Below, in pieces: positions 26,033 to 35,106 of a DNA stretch of 64,000 nucleotides (its first letter is position 1; every line of letters starts with the position of its first letter). The notes beneath the pieces were generated by a model. The model saw nothing but the letters and a program-made list of their open reading frames with translations, ran no database searches and was not told the origin of the DNA. The DNA comes from Bifidobacterium catenulatum PV20-2. GTDB lineage: Bacteria > Actinomycetota > Actinomycetes > Actinomycetales > Bifidobacteriaceae. Where the stretch lies: the NCBI RefSeq assembly GCF_000800455.1, contig NZ_CP007456.1:186001-250000 (forward strand), given 5' to 3'. The position numbers were made by a program, and so were the translations under genes.

Positions 26033-27640
26033 CTAGCGCTTGAACAGTTTGGCGATGGCGTGGCCGGCTGCGGCGCACATCACCGATCCGACGCCCAGCA
26101 GTGTGACGGTGACCTGCGGGCGGCGCAATTCGTTGCGGATGCCGACCAGATCGGTCACGCAATGGTCTTCGAAGAACACGCGCAGTTCGTTGCTGGAATA
26201 ACGCCCGACCAAATCGCCCCACGTGAGCATGCACGTCACGTAGCTGACCGGATTATTCTCACGGAATTCGAACAGGCGAATGCCGCGCAGTCGCGATTTC
26301 GGCCCATAGCATTCGAAGCCGCAGGTCGGCGCGTACCCAAGATCGATGTCGTGCGCGTGCCCGACGAACGCGTTCTTATGATCATGTCCGCAGAACAGCG
26401 CGAAATAGCCGCCGGCATCGCGCAGCGCCTGCACTTCGCCAACGTTCTCGTCCGCGCATCCGATCGCCTCGCCAAGCCGTGAGCCGGGTCTGCACACGTC
26501 TCGATCCAATATGTAGCAATGCCCTGCGAACGTTCGCGCACCCTCCACCGCATTCGGCGTGTATGCGGGCACTTCGCGCAGGCAGTCGTAGAATTCCTGC
26601 GGCGGAATATGTTGGAACGCGATCGCCGGAACCGCCAAACCGTCGCCGTTGCGTTCGCCCAACTCGCGTTGCACTTGCTTCAGCCATTCGATCGCCTCCG
26701 GCGAAGGTGTACCGTAGCCGTCGGAATCGGCCAAATCCCAGCCGCGTGAATTCGACGCATACTTTGCATAGGATGTCAGCGATTCCCGTCCGCCGGCAGT
26801 ATTGCGGGCAATATTTCCGGCAGCATTGCTGGATTTACCAGTATCTCCAACATGCTCGTAATCGTTGGAAATGCTGCGATCGCCGTCAAACGCATTATCC
26901 GCATAATCGCCGGAATTCACCATCATCACGCTCATCGCAATGCGCCCCGACCCGTCGGAAGCCTCAATCGGAATCGCAAACGTGCCTGGTTCGAGCGCCA
27001 AAGGAGACGACCCGGCAATGGGGTTCATGCACCCGGAAAACTCGCGGTAGATGTCATCCTGCTCGTCTGCGAGAATGCCGCACTGGAAATCGTGGTTGCC
27101 GTAGGTTGCCGCGAAGGGGATTCGCGCTTCCAATGCAGGTCCGAGGAATGCTGCGAACGTGTCTCGTACTTTCTGCCGTGTGCTGTCGAGTATGGTTGCG
27201 GCGGTCGCGCGATTGATGGATTGTGCCCACGATTCAAGCTTGTTGGCGGATCCGTTGCGCCCGTCGCGTTTGTTGCGTTTCACGAGTTTCGGCGAGTCGG
27301 TGCCGATGCCGTCGATCATCCAATTGTCGTCGGTCGGGGGCTGTTCGAGCAACGCTTTGGTGAGCGGATGGCGTTTGATGCCGCGGATTTTCGCTTCGAT
27401 TTCGGTGACCGCGCGTATGTGCGTGCCCGGCTGCTCTCCGCGGCGGCGCAGGAACGTGTCGATGTACGCGGGGTCGTATCCGCGAATCTGGTCGCCGGTG
27501 AAGACGATCAGATCGGGATGCGTTTTCTTGATGGCGGCTTCGATGAGACGGATCGTGTCTTCGCGCACGTTCGGTCCGTCCTGAATATCGGCCATCTGCA
27601 GCACACGGAAGGTGCCGTCGCTGTTGAATCGCAAGGTCAT
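26033..27640 (-). CDS. Calcineurin-like metallophosphoesterase
   Basis: A 535-residue enzyme (538 if the upstream GTG at 27649 is used). Metal ligands are seen in MADIQDGP (Asp), FTGDQI (Asp), TYGNHDFQ (Asn-His), QHIPPQEF (His) and FCGHDHKNAF (His-His). The substrate is unknown; phosphodiesters, nucleotides or phosphoproteins are possible. There is no N-terminal signal, but a hydrophobic C-terminal segment (VTVTLLGVGSVMCAAAGHAI) suggests tail anchoring. An Asn/Gly/Ser-rich insert (about 240-280) interrupts the core. It is divergent from leuA. Confidence 0.82.
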   Translation of the reverse strand: MTLRFNSDGTFRVLQMADIQDGPNVREDTIRLIEAAIKKTHPDLIVFTGDQIRGYDPAYIDTFLRRRGEQPGTHIRAVTEIEAKIRGIKRHPLTKALLEQPPTDDNWMIDGIGTDSPKLVKRNKRDGRNGSANKLESWAQSINRATAATILDSTRQKVRDTFAAFLGPALEARIPFAATYGNHDFQCGILADEQDDIYREFSGCMNPIAGSSPLALEPGTFAIPIEASDGSGRIAMSVMMVNSGDYADNAFDGDRSISNDYEHVGDTGKSSNAAGNIARNTAGGRESLTSYAKYASNSRGWDLADSDGYGTPSPEAIEWLKQVQRELGERNGDGLAVPAIAFQHIPPQEFYDCLREVPAYTPNAVEGARTFAGHCYILDRDVCRPGSRLGEAIGCADENVGEVQALRDAGGYFALFCGHDHKNAFVGHAHDIDLGYAPTCGFECYGPKSRLRGIRLFEFRENNPVSYVTCMLTWGDLVGRYSSNELRVFFEDHCVTDLVGIRNELRRPQVTVTLLGVGSVMCAAAGHAIAKLFKR

Positions 27641-27838
27641 GATGCTCACTGTAATGCGGCAAATTTGGATATGAGGTGAAAAAGAGACGAAAATCGTGGT
27701 CTGCCCGTCATATGGCGGAATGCCGGCGATACATGGGATTGGTTGCCGCTACTATGGGCGGCAGTGCAGGTAGGTAACATGCACGTAACAATGTGGGCCG
27801 GCAGAAGGCCTGCCCAGCTTTACAGATAAGGAGGAGTG

Positions 27839-29749
27839 ATGGGTCAGGATCAATCTTCAGTGTTTGATCTCGCGGCAGTCGCCGCGGCGTCCAACGGAGG
27901 GAACAACGACCCGCTGCTGCCTCCGGCGCGTTATATTGGAGCTCCGCAAAAGCCCAGCAAGATGCCGTACAACAAGTACGTCGCATACGATAAGCAGGTG
28001 CCATTTGATTACCCGGAGCGTACGTGGCCGGGTAAGCGACTGCAGCGTGCACCGCGTTGGTGTTCCGTCGATCTTCGTGACGGCAATCAGGCCCTCGTCA
28101 ACCCGATGGATTCCGAGCGCAAGTTGCGTTTCTGGAATCTGCTGGTGTCGTTGGGCTTCAAGGAGATCGAGGTCGGCTTCCCGTCGGCTTCCGAAACCGA
28201 TTACGATTTCATTCGTATGCTGATCGAGCGTGAGCTCATTCCTGACGACGTTACGATCGTGGTGCTGACGCAGGCTCGCGAGCACCTGATTCGCAAGACT
28301 TACGAGTGCCTGAAGGGTGCCAAGCGTGCCGTCGTGCACTTCTATAACTCCGTGTCCGTGCTACAGCGCGAGGTTGTGTTCCGTAAGGATAAGGCCGGCA
28401 TCAAGAAGCTTGCCACCGACGCGGCCACCCTGTGCAAGGAGCTTGAGGGCGAGGCCGAGGGCATCGACCTGTATTACGAGTATTCTCCGGAATCCTTCAC
28501 CGGCACCGAACCGGAGTACGCCGTCGAGGTGTGCAATGCGGTGATCGACGTGATCAAGCCGACTCCTGAGCATCCGATGATCATCAATCTGCCGGCAACG
28601 GTGGAAATGACCACTCCGAACGTGTTTGCCGATCAGGTGGAATACGTGTCGAACAATCTGGTGCCGCGCGATGCCGTGGTGCTGTCGCTGCACCCGCACA
28701 ACGATGAAGGCATGGGCGTGGCCGCCACCGAGCTGGCCGTGCTTGCCGGTGCCGATCGTGTCGAGGGCTGCCTGCTGGGTAACGGCGAGCGCACCGGCAA
28801 CGTCGATCTGGTTACGCTTGGTTTGAACTTCCTCACGCAGGGTATTGATCCGCAGATCGATTATTCCAACGTTCCCGAGATTCGCAAGACGGTTGAGTAC
28901 TGCAACCAGCTGAAGATTTCCGAGCGTCACCCGTATGCCGGCAATTTCGTGTTCACTGCCTTCTCCGGCTCACATCAGGATGCCATTAAGAAGGGTCTTG
29001 AGGCTCGTCAGGTGGCTGCCGACCGCGCTGGCGCCGATCTTGACAGCTTTGTGTGGCTGGTGCCGTATCTGCCGATCGATCCGAAGGATATCGGCCGTAC
29101 GTACGAGGCCATTATCCGCGTGAACTCTCAGTCCGGCAAGGGCGGTATGGCTTACCTGCTGAAGACCAACCACAATCTTGATCTGCCGAAGCGTTTGCAG
29201 GTCGAGTTCGACAAGGTTGTGCAGGCGTACGCCGATGAGACCAAGAAGGAAGTCAAGGACGAGGATATTTGGCGTCTGTTCAAGGACGAGTATCTGCCGG
29301 TCGAAGAGTCCGGCGCTACTGCGGCTGGTGCCGTGGTCGGCGACAGCAAGGACGACTCCCTCGAGCAGTGGGGCCGTCTGAAGCTGCTGAAGGTGTCGGT
29401 GTCTTCCGGTGAAGATGGTTCCGATACCGTGCTGAAGGCCAGGATTCTTGACCGTGGCGTGAACGTCGGCGTTGATGAGCCGGTGGAGCGTGAGGTTTCC
29501 GGCATGGGCAACGGCCCGCTTGCCGCTTTCCTGAACGCGCTGAGCAACTTCGGCATCGAGGCTTCCGTGATGGATTACGTGGAGCACACCATGTCCGTCG
29601 GTACCGACGCCATGGCCGCCTCCTACGTGGAATGCCAGATCGGTGAGGAAGAGGATCCGCGGATCGTGTGGGGCGTCGGCATTGACACGTCCATCGTCAC
29701 CAGCTCGCTGAAGGCCATTATTTCGGCCATCAACCGTTCCGAGCGCTAA
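27839..29749 (+). CDS. leuA: 2-isopropylmalate synthase
   Basis: A 636-residue enzyme of leucine biosynthesis, condensing acetyl-CoA and 2-ketoisovalerate. The catalytic region begins VDLRDGNQALVNPM, with the His-x-His metal site in LSLHPHNDEGMGV and the GNGERTGNVD motif. The C-terminal LeuA regulatory domain (about 490-630) should bind leucine. The length fits the actinobacterial type. AAGGAGG (27828-27834) is 4 bases before the ATG; a GTG three bases earlier is also in frame. A GC-rich hairpin (GGGCCGGC..GCCTGCCC) lies just before the ribosome site. Confidence 0.95.
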   Translation: MGQDQSSVFDLAAVAAASNGGNNDPLLPPARYIGAPQKPSKMPYNKYVAYDKQVPFDYPERTWPGKRLQRAPRWCSVDLRDGNQALVNPMDSERKLRFWNLLVSLGFKEIEVGFPSASETDYDFIRMLIERELIPDDVTIVVLTQAREHLIRKTYECLKGAKRAVVHFYNSVSVLQREVVFRKDKAGIKKLATDAATLCKELEGEAEGIDLYYEYSPESFTGTEPEYAVEVCNAVIDVIKPTPEHPMIINLPATVEMTTPNVFADQVEYVSNNLVPRDAVVLSLHPHNDEGMGVAATELAVLAGADRVEGCLLGNGERTGNVDLVTLGLNFLTQGIDPQIDYSNVPEIRKTVEYCNQLKISERHPYAGNFVFTAFSGSHQDAIKKGLEARQVAADRAGADLDSFVWLVPYLPIDPKDIGRTYEAIIRVNSQSGKGGMAYLLKTNHNLDLPKRLQVEFDKVVQAYADETKKEVKDEDIWRLFKDEYLPVEESGATAAGAVVGDSKDDSLEQWGRLKLLKVSVSSGEDGSDTVLKARILDRGVNVGVDEPVEREVSGMGNGPLAAFLNALSNFGIEASVMDYVEHTMSVGTDAMAASYVECQIGEEEDPRIVWGVGIDTSIVTSSLKAIISAINRSER

Positions 29750-29806
29750 AGCCCTGGCGGGCGCTGGCTGCGGACTAGTCCGGTCCAGTTCCGGCCCGCA
29801 AACTGT

Positions 29807-29925
29807 AATCCCCGTACGGTTCTCCCATTCCGGGCCCCTTCAAGGCCCCAAAATGGAAGAACGGTATGGGGATTCCGTTTTGGTGGCGTTGAGGCCCTGA
29901 AACTGGAAGAGCAGCGCGGGGATTA
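29807..29925. repeat. Palindromic repeat element, left copy
   Basis: An imperfect inverted repeat (29807-29874) runs from AATCCCCGTACGGTTCT to AGAACGGTATGGGGATT, with GGGCC/GGCCC at the centre. A third arm-like copy lies at 29892-29925 (GGCCCTGAAACTGGAAG..GGGGATTA) and a degenerate one near 29951-29982. It shares its outer arms with the element at 47123-47187 and is followed by CCGTTTTGG. Confidence 0.75.
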
Positions 29926-30011
29926 TGGAAATGGATGGCAGGAGCCCTCTGGAATGGAACAGCAGTACGGTTACGGATTCCGAGACCGCCTGATGCGCAC
30001 GAACACTGATT

Positions 30012-30023
30012 TACATCGTTGTA
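30012..30023 (+). promoter_or_regulatory. AraQ-type operator upstream of GH51 gene
   Basis: TACATCGTTGTA, one mismatch from TACAACGTTGTA, 59 bp before the GH51 ATG. Confidence 0.6.
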
Positions 30024-30081
30024 TACCATATGACGTACGCTTGAAGGCATCCATATAGTTCCATAATTGGAAGGTAATGCA

Positions 30082-31614
30082 ATGACGCAGGCGCGACTTG
30101 TTGTCGATGATGATTTTATTGTGGCCGCGGTGAACGACCGACTGTTCGGCTCCTTCGTGGAGCATCTGGGCCGCTGTGTGTATACGGGCGTCTACGAGCC
30201 GGGCCATCCGACCGCCGACGAGCACGGATTCCGCGGCGATGTGCTGGATCTTGTTCGCGAGTTGGGTGCGACTACGATCCGCTACCCGGGCGGCAACTTC
30301 GTTTCCGGCTATCGCTGGGAAGACGGCGTCGGCCCGAAGGAAGACCGCCCGCGTCGCCTCGATCTGGCCTGGCACTCCACGGAAACCAACGAATTCGGTC
30401 TGCATGAGATGGCCGACTGGATGGACAAGGCTGGTGGCAACGAGCTGATGGAAGCCGTGAATCTCGGCTCCCGCGGCCTTGAGAACGCCCTGGATCTGCT
30501 GGAATATGCGAATGTTCCGTCCGGTACGGAACTGTCCGAACGCCGTCGCGCCAACGGCGCGGACAAGCCGTTCAACATCCGCATGTGGTGCTTGGGCAAC
30601 GAAATGGACGGCCCGTGGCAGCTCGGCCACAAGACCGCGGAGGATTACGGCACTCTTGCCGCATCCGTCGCCGCCGGCATGCGCCAGATCGACCCGGATC
30701 TGGAATTGGTGGTGTGTGGCTCTTCCTCGCATGGCATGCCGACCTTCGGCGCTTGGGAACGCACGGTGCTCGAGAAGACGTACAACAACGTCGATTTCAT
30801 TTCCTGCCACGCGTATTATGCTCCCGCACGTCGTGAAGACGGTTCCCGCGACATGGCCAGCTTCCTCGCATCCGGCGTCGACATGGACGGCTTCATCAAG
30901 GACGTCGCCGCCGTCATCGATTCCGTCAAGGCAAGTCTGAAATCGAAGCATGATGTGTATATCAGCTTCGACGAGTGGAATGTGTGGTATCAGCAGGATG
31001 AGCCGAGCAAGACGCCTGAGGGCATCGACAATTGGCCGGTCGCTCCGCGCCTGCTGGAGGATATCTACTCAGTCGCCGATGCGGTGGTGTTCGGCGATCT
31101 GATGATCACGCTGCTCAAGAACGCCGACCGCGTGCACGCCGCCAGCCTCGCGCAGTTGGTGAATGTGATCGCGCCGATCATGACGGAACCGAACGGCCCG
31201 GCATGGCGTCAGACCACGTTCTATCCGTTCGCGCAGACCGCGCGCTTGGCCAAGGGCGGCACGGTGCTGGAGCCGAAGCAGGATTCCGACCAGACCGCGA
31301 CTGCGAAGTACGGCGACGTCGACGCCGTGAATTCGGTGGCCGTACGCTGCACCGACGGTTCGCTGGCGGTATTTGCGGTGAACCGTTCGCTGGATGAGGC
31401 CGCAACATTTGAAGTGCGCCTTCCGGAAGGATTCGCGCCGCAGTCCTGCTCCACGCAGACGCTGCATGACGACGACATTTTTGCGGCCAACACGCTCGAG
31501 CAGCAGAATCGTGTGACGCTGCACGAGAACGACAGCATTGCGATCGACGCTGACGGCAATGCGGCGACTATTTCGCTGCCGCCTGTTTCCTGGACGGTCA
31601 TGCATCTTCGCTGA
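30082..31614 (+). CDS. GH51 alpha-L-arabinofuranosidase (intracellular)
   Basis: A 510-residue enzyme that removes terminal alpha-L-arabinofuranosyl residues from imported arabino-oligosaccharides. The acid/base Glu174 is in WCLGNEMDGPWQ and the nucleophile Glu298 in ISFDEWNVWY; the (beta/alpha)8 barrel is followed by a C-terminal beta domain. There is no signal peptide, so it acts in the cytosol on oligosaccharides brought in by the ABC system of this cluster. The ATG at 30082 has GGAAGG 7 bases upstream. It is transcribed away from leuA and is convergent with the GH43 pair. Confidence 0.93.
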   Translation: MTQARLVVDDDFIVAAVNDRLFGSFVEHLGRCVYTGVYEPGHPTADEHGFRGDVLDLVRELGATTIRYPGGNFVSGYRWEDGVGPKEDRPRRLDLAWHSTETNEFGLHEMADWMDKAGGNELMEAVNLGSRGLENALDLLEYANVPSGTELSERRRANGADKPFNIRMWCLGNEMDGPWQLGHKTAEDYGTLAASVAAGMRQIDPDLELVVCGSSSHGMPTFGAWERTVLEKTYNNVDFISCHAYYAPARREDGSRDMASFLASGVDMDGFIKDVAAVIDSVKASLKSKHDVYISFDEWNVWYQQDEPSKTPEGIDNWPVAPRLLEDIYSVADAVVFGDLMITLLKNADRVHAASLAQLVNVIAPIMTEPNGPAWRQTTFYPFAQTARLAKGGTVLEPKQDSDQTATAKYGDVDAVNSVAVRCTDGSLAVFAVNRSLDEAATFEVRLPEGFAPQSCSTQTLHDDDIFAANTLEQQNRVTLHENDSIAIDADGNAATISLPPVSWTVMHLR

Positions 31615-31725
31615 TCGATAGTGCGATCGCTGATTGATGCATCGATAAAAATTGCGTAATAATGCGGCCCTGCCTGCATCCGACATATTCGCCGGATGCA
31701 GGCAGGGCCGTTTCGTTAGTACCAA

Positions 31726-33384
31726 TCAGGATTGATCGGGGGTCGGCGCAGGTTGATGTTTCACGTGAAACTGATGATTATGCCGTGCGCCCCACAGTGC
31801 TTGATTGCCGCCGATTGCAGTGAAGACGAGCGTCTGTCGCCCGTCGAGTTCACGCGGCAGCTGCGCGAAGACACCGGTATAGGTGACGCCGTCGATAGTG
31901 ATTTCCATATCACTGGCGCAGCATCGCACACCGGCCGGCGTCGCTCCAAACAGGCGCCAGGATCCACGGGAGACCGGCCCGTCAGTGGATCGGGGCAGAT
32001 TCGCCTCCGGGGTGTCGAAGAAATCCACGGCGCCACCGCTGGTGACGCGGCCGTCGGCGTGCAGTGTGACGGTCTGCGGCGTATTGATGCCGTAGTAGGT
32101 GCCGTCAGCGTTACGCTTGCCGTTAAAATAAGTGTGAGGATCATGGAGCACGATATCGTATTCGCCGCAGAGCGTCTGCGTCATGTCGTTAGTGCCGTCG
32201 CAATGAGGCGGCGTCGCCACGGCTCCTTGGTATTCGTACGGCGCCACGGCCAGCCATCCGTCTTCCGTCGGCAGCAGCTCTCGCACATGCGTCTCGTAAT
32301 CCTCGTCGTCTCCGCTGTGGAAACGCTCGGCGAAACGCGTGTGGTATGTGAGGAACAGACGCCCGTCGCTACGGCGGCGCAGTACGGAATTATGGCCTTG
32401 CGACACCTCCACGTCTTCCAACGTTGAAGGGCCTCCATCCCAAAGTATGGAAGAGGTGAGACGGATGCCTGTGCCCTTCTCGTGATTATCCGGTATCTCA
32501 CCGTTGGAAATGGCGGGGTTGCCGAACTGGTCGACATAAGGCCCCAGCAGATGGCGGGAGCGGAATAGGCGGATCTGGTAGCCGCCGGCACGGCCCAGCC
32601 AGCCATACGACATGAACAGGTACCACCAGCCGTTTTTGCGCACGAAGTATGAGCCTTCGCCGGAATTCCAGTATCCGCCGGCGATCTTTACGCCGTAGTA
32701 CGGGTCGGAGGAATCCTTGCGCAGCGGATATACCATACCGTAGTCGCGCAGGCCAGTGGTTGGGTCGAGCTTGATCATCCAGATGCCGCCGAACCAGGAG
32801 CCGACGCTCATCCACATCTCGCCGTGCTCGCATATGATGGGCGCAGCGTCGATCGCGTTGATGCGTGTGTCTTTCAGTGACTGGTATCGGGCGAGGTCGC
32901 CGTGCGCCTCTTCGCCGAGCACACGAGGCACGTCGGTGGCATCGACGTTATCCGGGGTGAATCCCGAATAGACGACCGGGCCGACATACCGCCAGTCGCC
33001 GTCAAGGCGATCGGCGACCAGCAGCACGATGACGGAGCGGAATTCGTGGCCGTTCACGGACATATACATGCACCATTTGTTCATGGTCGGGTTCCAGATC
33101 ACATCCGGGGCCCAGGTGTTGCCCAGCAGGTCGGGATTCTCCGGCTGCTTCGGCCACGCCTGCCAGATGTCGCCGAGCACGGAGTATGGGTTGCAGCTCA
33201 GATTGTTCTCGAAACGTTCCCAATGCACCATGTCGGTGCTGCTCGCACAGCGGCGATGCGTGCCGAAGATGTAGTAGACGCCGTTATCTTCGACAATTGC
33301 CGGATCGTGGATGGCGATGCGGCTGTGGGCCAGTGGCATGTCGATTTCGTGGGCTTCGGGCGAAGACGTGGTGTTGCTATCCAT
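31726..33384 (-). CDS. GH43 endo-alpha-1,5-arabinanase, intracellular paralogue
   Basis: A 552-residue GH43 five-bladed propeller enzyme with no signal peptide. Catalytic acids are Asp in AIHDPAIV, Asp in NAIDAAPI and Glu in NSGEGSYF. A C-terminal small domain like that of Abn2-type arabinanases (about 410-535) follows. It is closely similar over its length to the lipoprotein arabinanase encoded just upstream (shared APDVxWNxTMxKWCMYMS and YVGPVVYSGF), so a duplication gave extracellular and intracellular versions. The C-terminal tail after LWGARHN is extra and contains a parS-like site. The start is uncertain: ATG 33384 or TTG 33411. Confidence 0.88.
   Translation of the reverse strand: MDSNTTSSPEAHEIDMPLAHSRIAIHDPAIVEDNGVYYIFGTHRRCASSTDMVHWERFENNLSCNPYSVLGDIWQAWPKQPENPDLLGNTWAPDVIWNPTMNKWCMYMSVNGHEFRSVIVLLVADRLDGDWRYVGPVVYSGFTPDNVDATDVPRVLGEEAHGDLARYQSLKDTRINAIDAAPIICEHGEMWMSVGSWFGGIWMIKLDPTTGLRDYGMVYPLRKDSSDPYYGVKIAGGYWNSGEGSYFVRKNGWWYLFMSYGWLGRAGGYQIRLFRSRHLLGPYVDQFGNPAISNGEIPDNHEKGTGIRLTSSILWDGGPSTLEDVEVSQGHNSVLRRRSDGRLFLTYHTRFAERFHSGDDEDYETHVRELLPTEDGWLAVAPYEYQGAVATPPHCDGTNDMTQTLCGEYDIVLHDPHTYFNGKRNADGTYYGINTPQTVTLHADGRVTSGGAVDFFDTPEANLPRSTDGPVSRGSWRLFGATPAGVRCCASDMEITIDGVTYTGVFAQLPRELDGRQTLVFTAIGGNQALWGARHNHQFHVKHQPAPTPDQS
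31757..31772. promoter_or_regulatory. parS-like ParB-binding site
   Basis: TGTTTCACGTGAAACT matches the conserved parS sequence TGTTTCACGTGAAACA at 15 of 16 positions; the inner 14 bp GTTTCACGTGAAAC is a perfect palindrome. It lies within the 3' end of the intracellular arabinanase gene. Confidence 0.8.
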
Positions 33385-33412
33385 ATTGGTGAAAATCGCT
33401 TCCTTCCTCAAA

Positions 33413-35005
33413 TCATTTCTGGGAGCCCCAAATGCACACGTTGTTGCCGACTGCGCTGAAGGTCATGACTTCCTTCTGGTCCTTGTCACGTGGCAATTCG
33501 TCGAACGCGCCGTTGTAGGTCACGTCACCGTCTTCGCCTGTCAGCGTGATGGTCATTTGGTTGGATCCTTCCGTGGCTTGCCAGGTGCCGGTCTGATCAC
33601 CGGAGACGGTTCCGTCCTCGTTCAACGTGATGTTGACGGGTTTGTTGACTCCGCGATAGTCGGTGCTGGTCTTGTCGGTAACCTTCTTCGGACCTTTGAA
33701 ATAGGTGCTCTTGTCGTGTGTGACCAATTCGTAGTCGCCGGTAAGGTCGGCGGCGTCGTATCCCTGCTGGTCGGCCTTGGTGCCGGTGTATTCGTAAGGC
33801 GCGGCGACCAGCCATCCGTCGGAAGTGGTCAGAAGTTCGCGCACGCGAACCTCATGTTTTTCGCCGGAGCCGGAGAAACGGGTGTGGTATACGAGATAGA
33901 TGGTTCCGTCATCATCCACCAGGACGGAGTTGTGACCCTGCGATACCTCGATGTTGGCATTATCGTTGCCGCTCCACTGAATCGAGCTCATCAGTCGGAT
34001 ACCGGTATCACTTTGCCAGTTGTTGCCGATGGCGCGCGTGGAGACAGCGGTGTTGCCGGCTTCATCGACATACGGACCGGTGATGTTCTCGGAACGGAAC
34101 ATGCGGATCTGGTAGCCGCCGGTCTGTTGAAGGTTGCCATATGAGGCGAACAGATACCAGTAACCGTTGGTGTGGATCAGATAGGAGCCTTCGCCGGAGT
34201 TGCCGAAGCCTCCGCCAAGTTTGATGCCATAGTAGGCATCGGACTGGTTGGACACGGTTTCATAGGTGGTGCTGTAGTCGCGTAGGCCAGTGGCGGAATC
34301 GAGCTTGAACATCCACATGCCGCCGAACCAGGAGCCGAAGGTCATCCACATGTTGCCGTTGTCATCGGTTTTCACGCACGGATCGATGGCATTGATGCCG
34401 GTGTCGGTCTGCGAGGCGTAGCGAGTCAGATCGGCGCCTTCGCCCAAAACCTTCCAGACGTCGGTTTTGCCTGCATTAACCTTTTCGAAGCCTGAGTAGA
34501 CCACGGGGCCGACGTAGGTCCAGTCGCCTTCAATGTCGTCGGCGGTGAGCAGCACGATTACGGAGCGGTAATTATCGCCGTTGATGGACATGTACATGCA
34601 CCACTTGCCCATCGTTTCGTTCCAGACCACGTCGGGGGCCCACATATTGCCTTTGACGTCCGGATTCGTGGACTGCTTGGCCCAGCCTTCCCAAATGTCT
34701 TTGAAGACCCTCTCGTAGTCGGTGCTCAGATTGTTGGTGAAGGTGCTCCAGTTGATCAGATCGTCGCTTTTGAGCCAGGCGCGGTGCGAGCCGAAAATAT
34801 AGTATTTGCCGTTGGCCTTGACAATGGAGGGGTCATGCGATTCGCTGCGCTTGATGCTGGCGGTGCTGGTTTCGCTGGTTTCGGCTTTCGACGATGCGGA
34901 CGATTGCTTCGTCGAATTGCCGGAGCATCCGGCGAGCGTTCCCACCAGCATGGCTGCGGCGATGATGCCTGCCGCGATCTGCTTTGCTGTTGTACGGAGT
35001 TTCAT
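33413..35005 (-). CDS. GH43 endo-alpha-1,5-arabinanase, secreted lipoprotein
   Basis: A 530-residue enzyme with a lipoprotein signal (hydrophobic 10-24, lipobox LAGC, Cys27), a Ser/Thr linker and a GH43 catalytic domain. Catalytic acids are Asp58 in SHDPSIV, Asp in INAIDPC and Glu in NSGEGSY. A C-terminal Abn2-like domain ends the protein. It should cut the arabinan backbone at the cell surface to release oligosaccharides for the ABC importer. It ends 28 bp before the ATG of the intracellular paralogue, suggesting a two-gene operon. Its promoter region is shared, divergently, with the next GH43 gene and holds two operators. Confidence 0.92.
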   Translation of the reverse strand: MKLRTTAKQIAAGIIAAAMLVGTLAGCSGNSTKQSSASSKAETSETSTASIKRSESHDPSIVKANGKYYIFGSHRAWLKSDDLINWSTFTNNLSTDYERVFKDIWEGWAKQSTNPDVKGNMWAPDVVWNETMGKWCMYMSINGDNYRSVIVLLTADDIEGDWTYVGPVVYSGFEKVNAGKTDVWKVLGEGADLTRYASQTDTGINAIDPCVKTDDNGNMWMTFGSWFGGMWMFKLDSATGLRDYSTTYETVSNQSDAYYGIKLGGGFGNSGEGSYLIHTNGYWYLFASYGNLQQTGGYQIRMFRSENITGPYVDEAGNTAVSTRAIGNNWQSDTGIRLMSSIQWSGNDNANIEVSQGHNSVLVDDDGTIYLVYHTRFSGSGEKHEVRVRELLTTSDGWLVAAPYEYTGTKADQQGYDAADLTGDYELVTHDKSTYFKGPKKVTDKTSTDYRGVNKPVNITLNEDGTVSGDQTGTWQATEGSNQMTITLTGEDGDVTYNGAFDELPRDKDQKEVMTFSAVGNNVCIWGSQK

Positions 35006-35034
35006 TTTTTCCCCTTCCTTGCGGATGATGCGAT

Positions 35035-35076
35035 TTGTACAACGATGTAATTTCTTGTATAGTGTACAACGTTGTA
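35035..35076 (+). promoter_or_regulatory. Divergent regulated promoter with two AraQ-type operators
   Basis: Plus-strand boxes TTGTAC (35035-35040), 17 bp, TATAGT (35058-35063). Operators are TACAACGATGTA (35038-35049), over the -35, and the perfect palindrome TACAACGTTGTA (35065-35076), over the start point, 27 bp apart. Confidence 0.85.
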
Positions 35077-35106
35077 AAGAAAAGTCGAATCATAGGGGGT
35101 TTCTCG

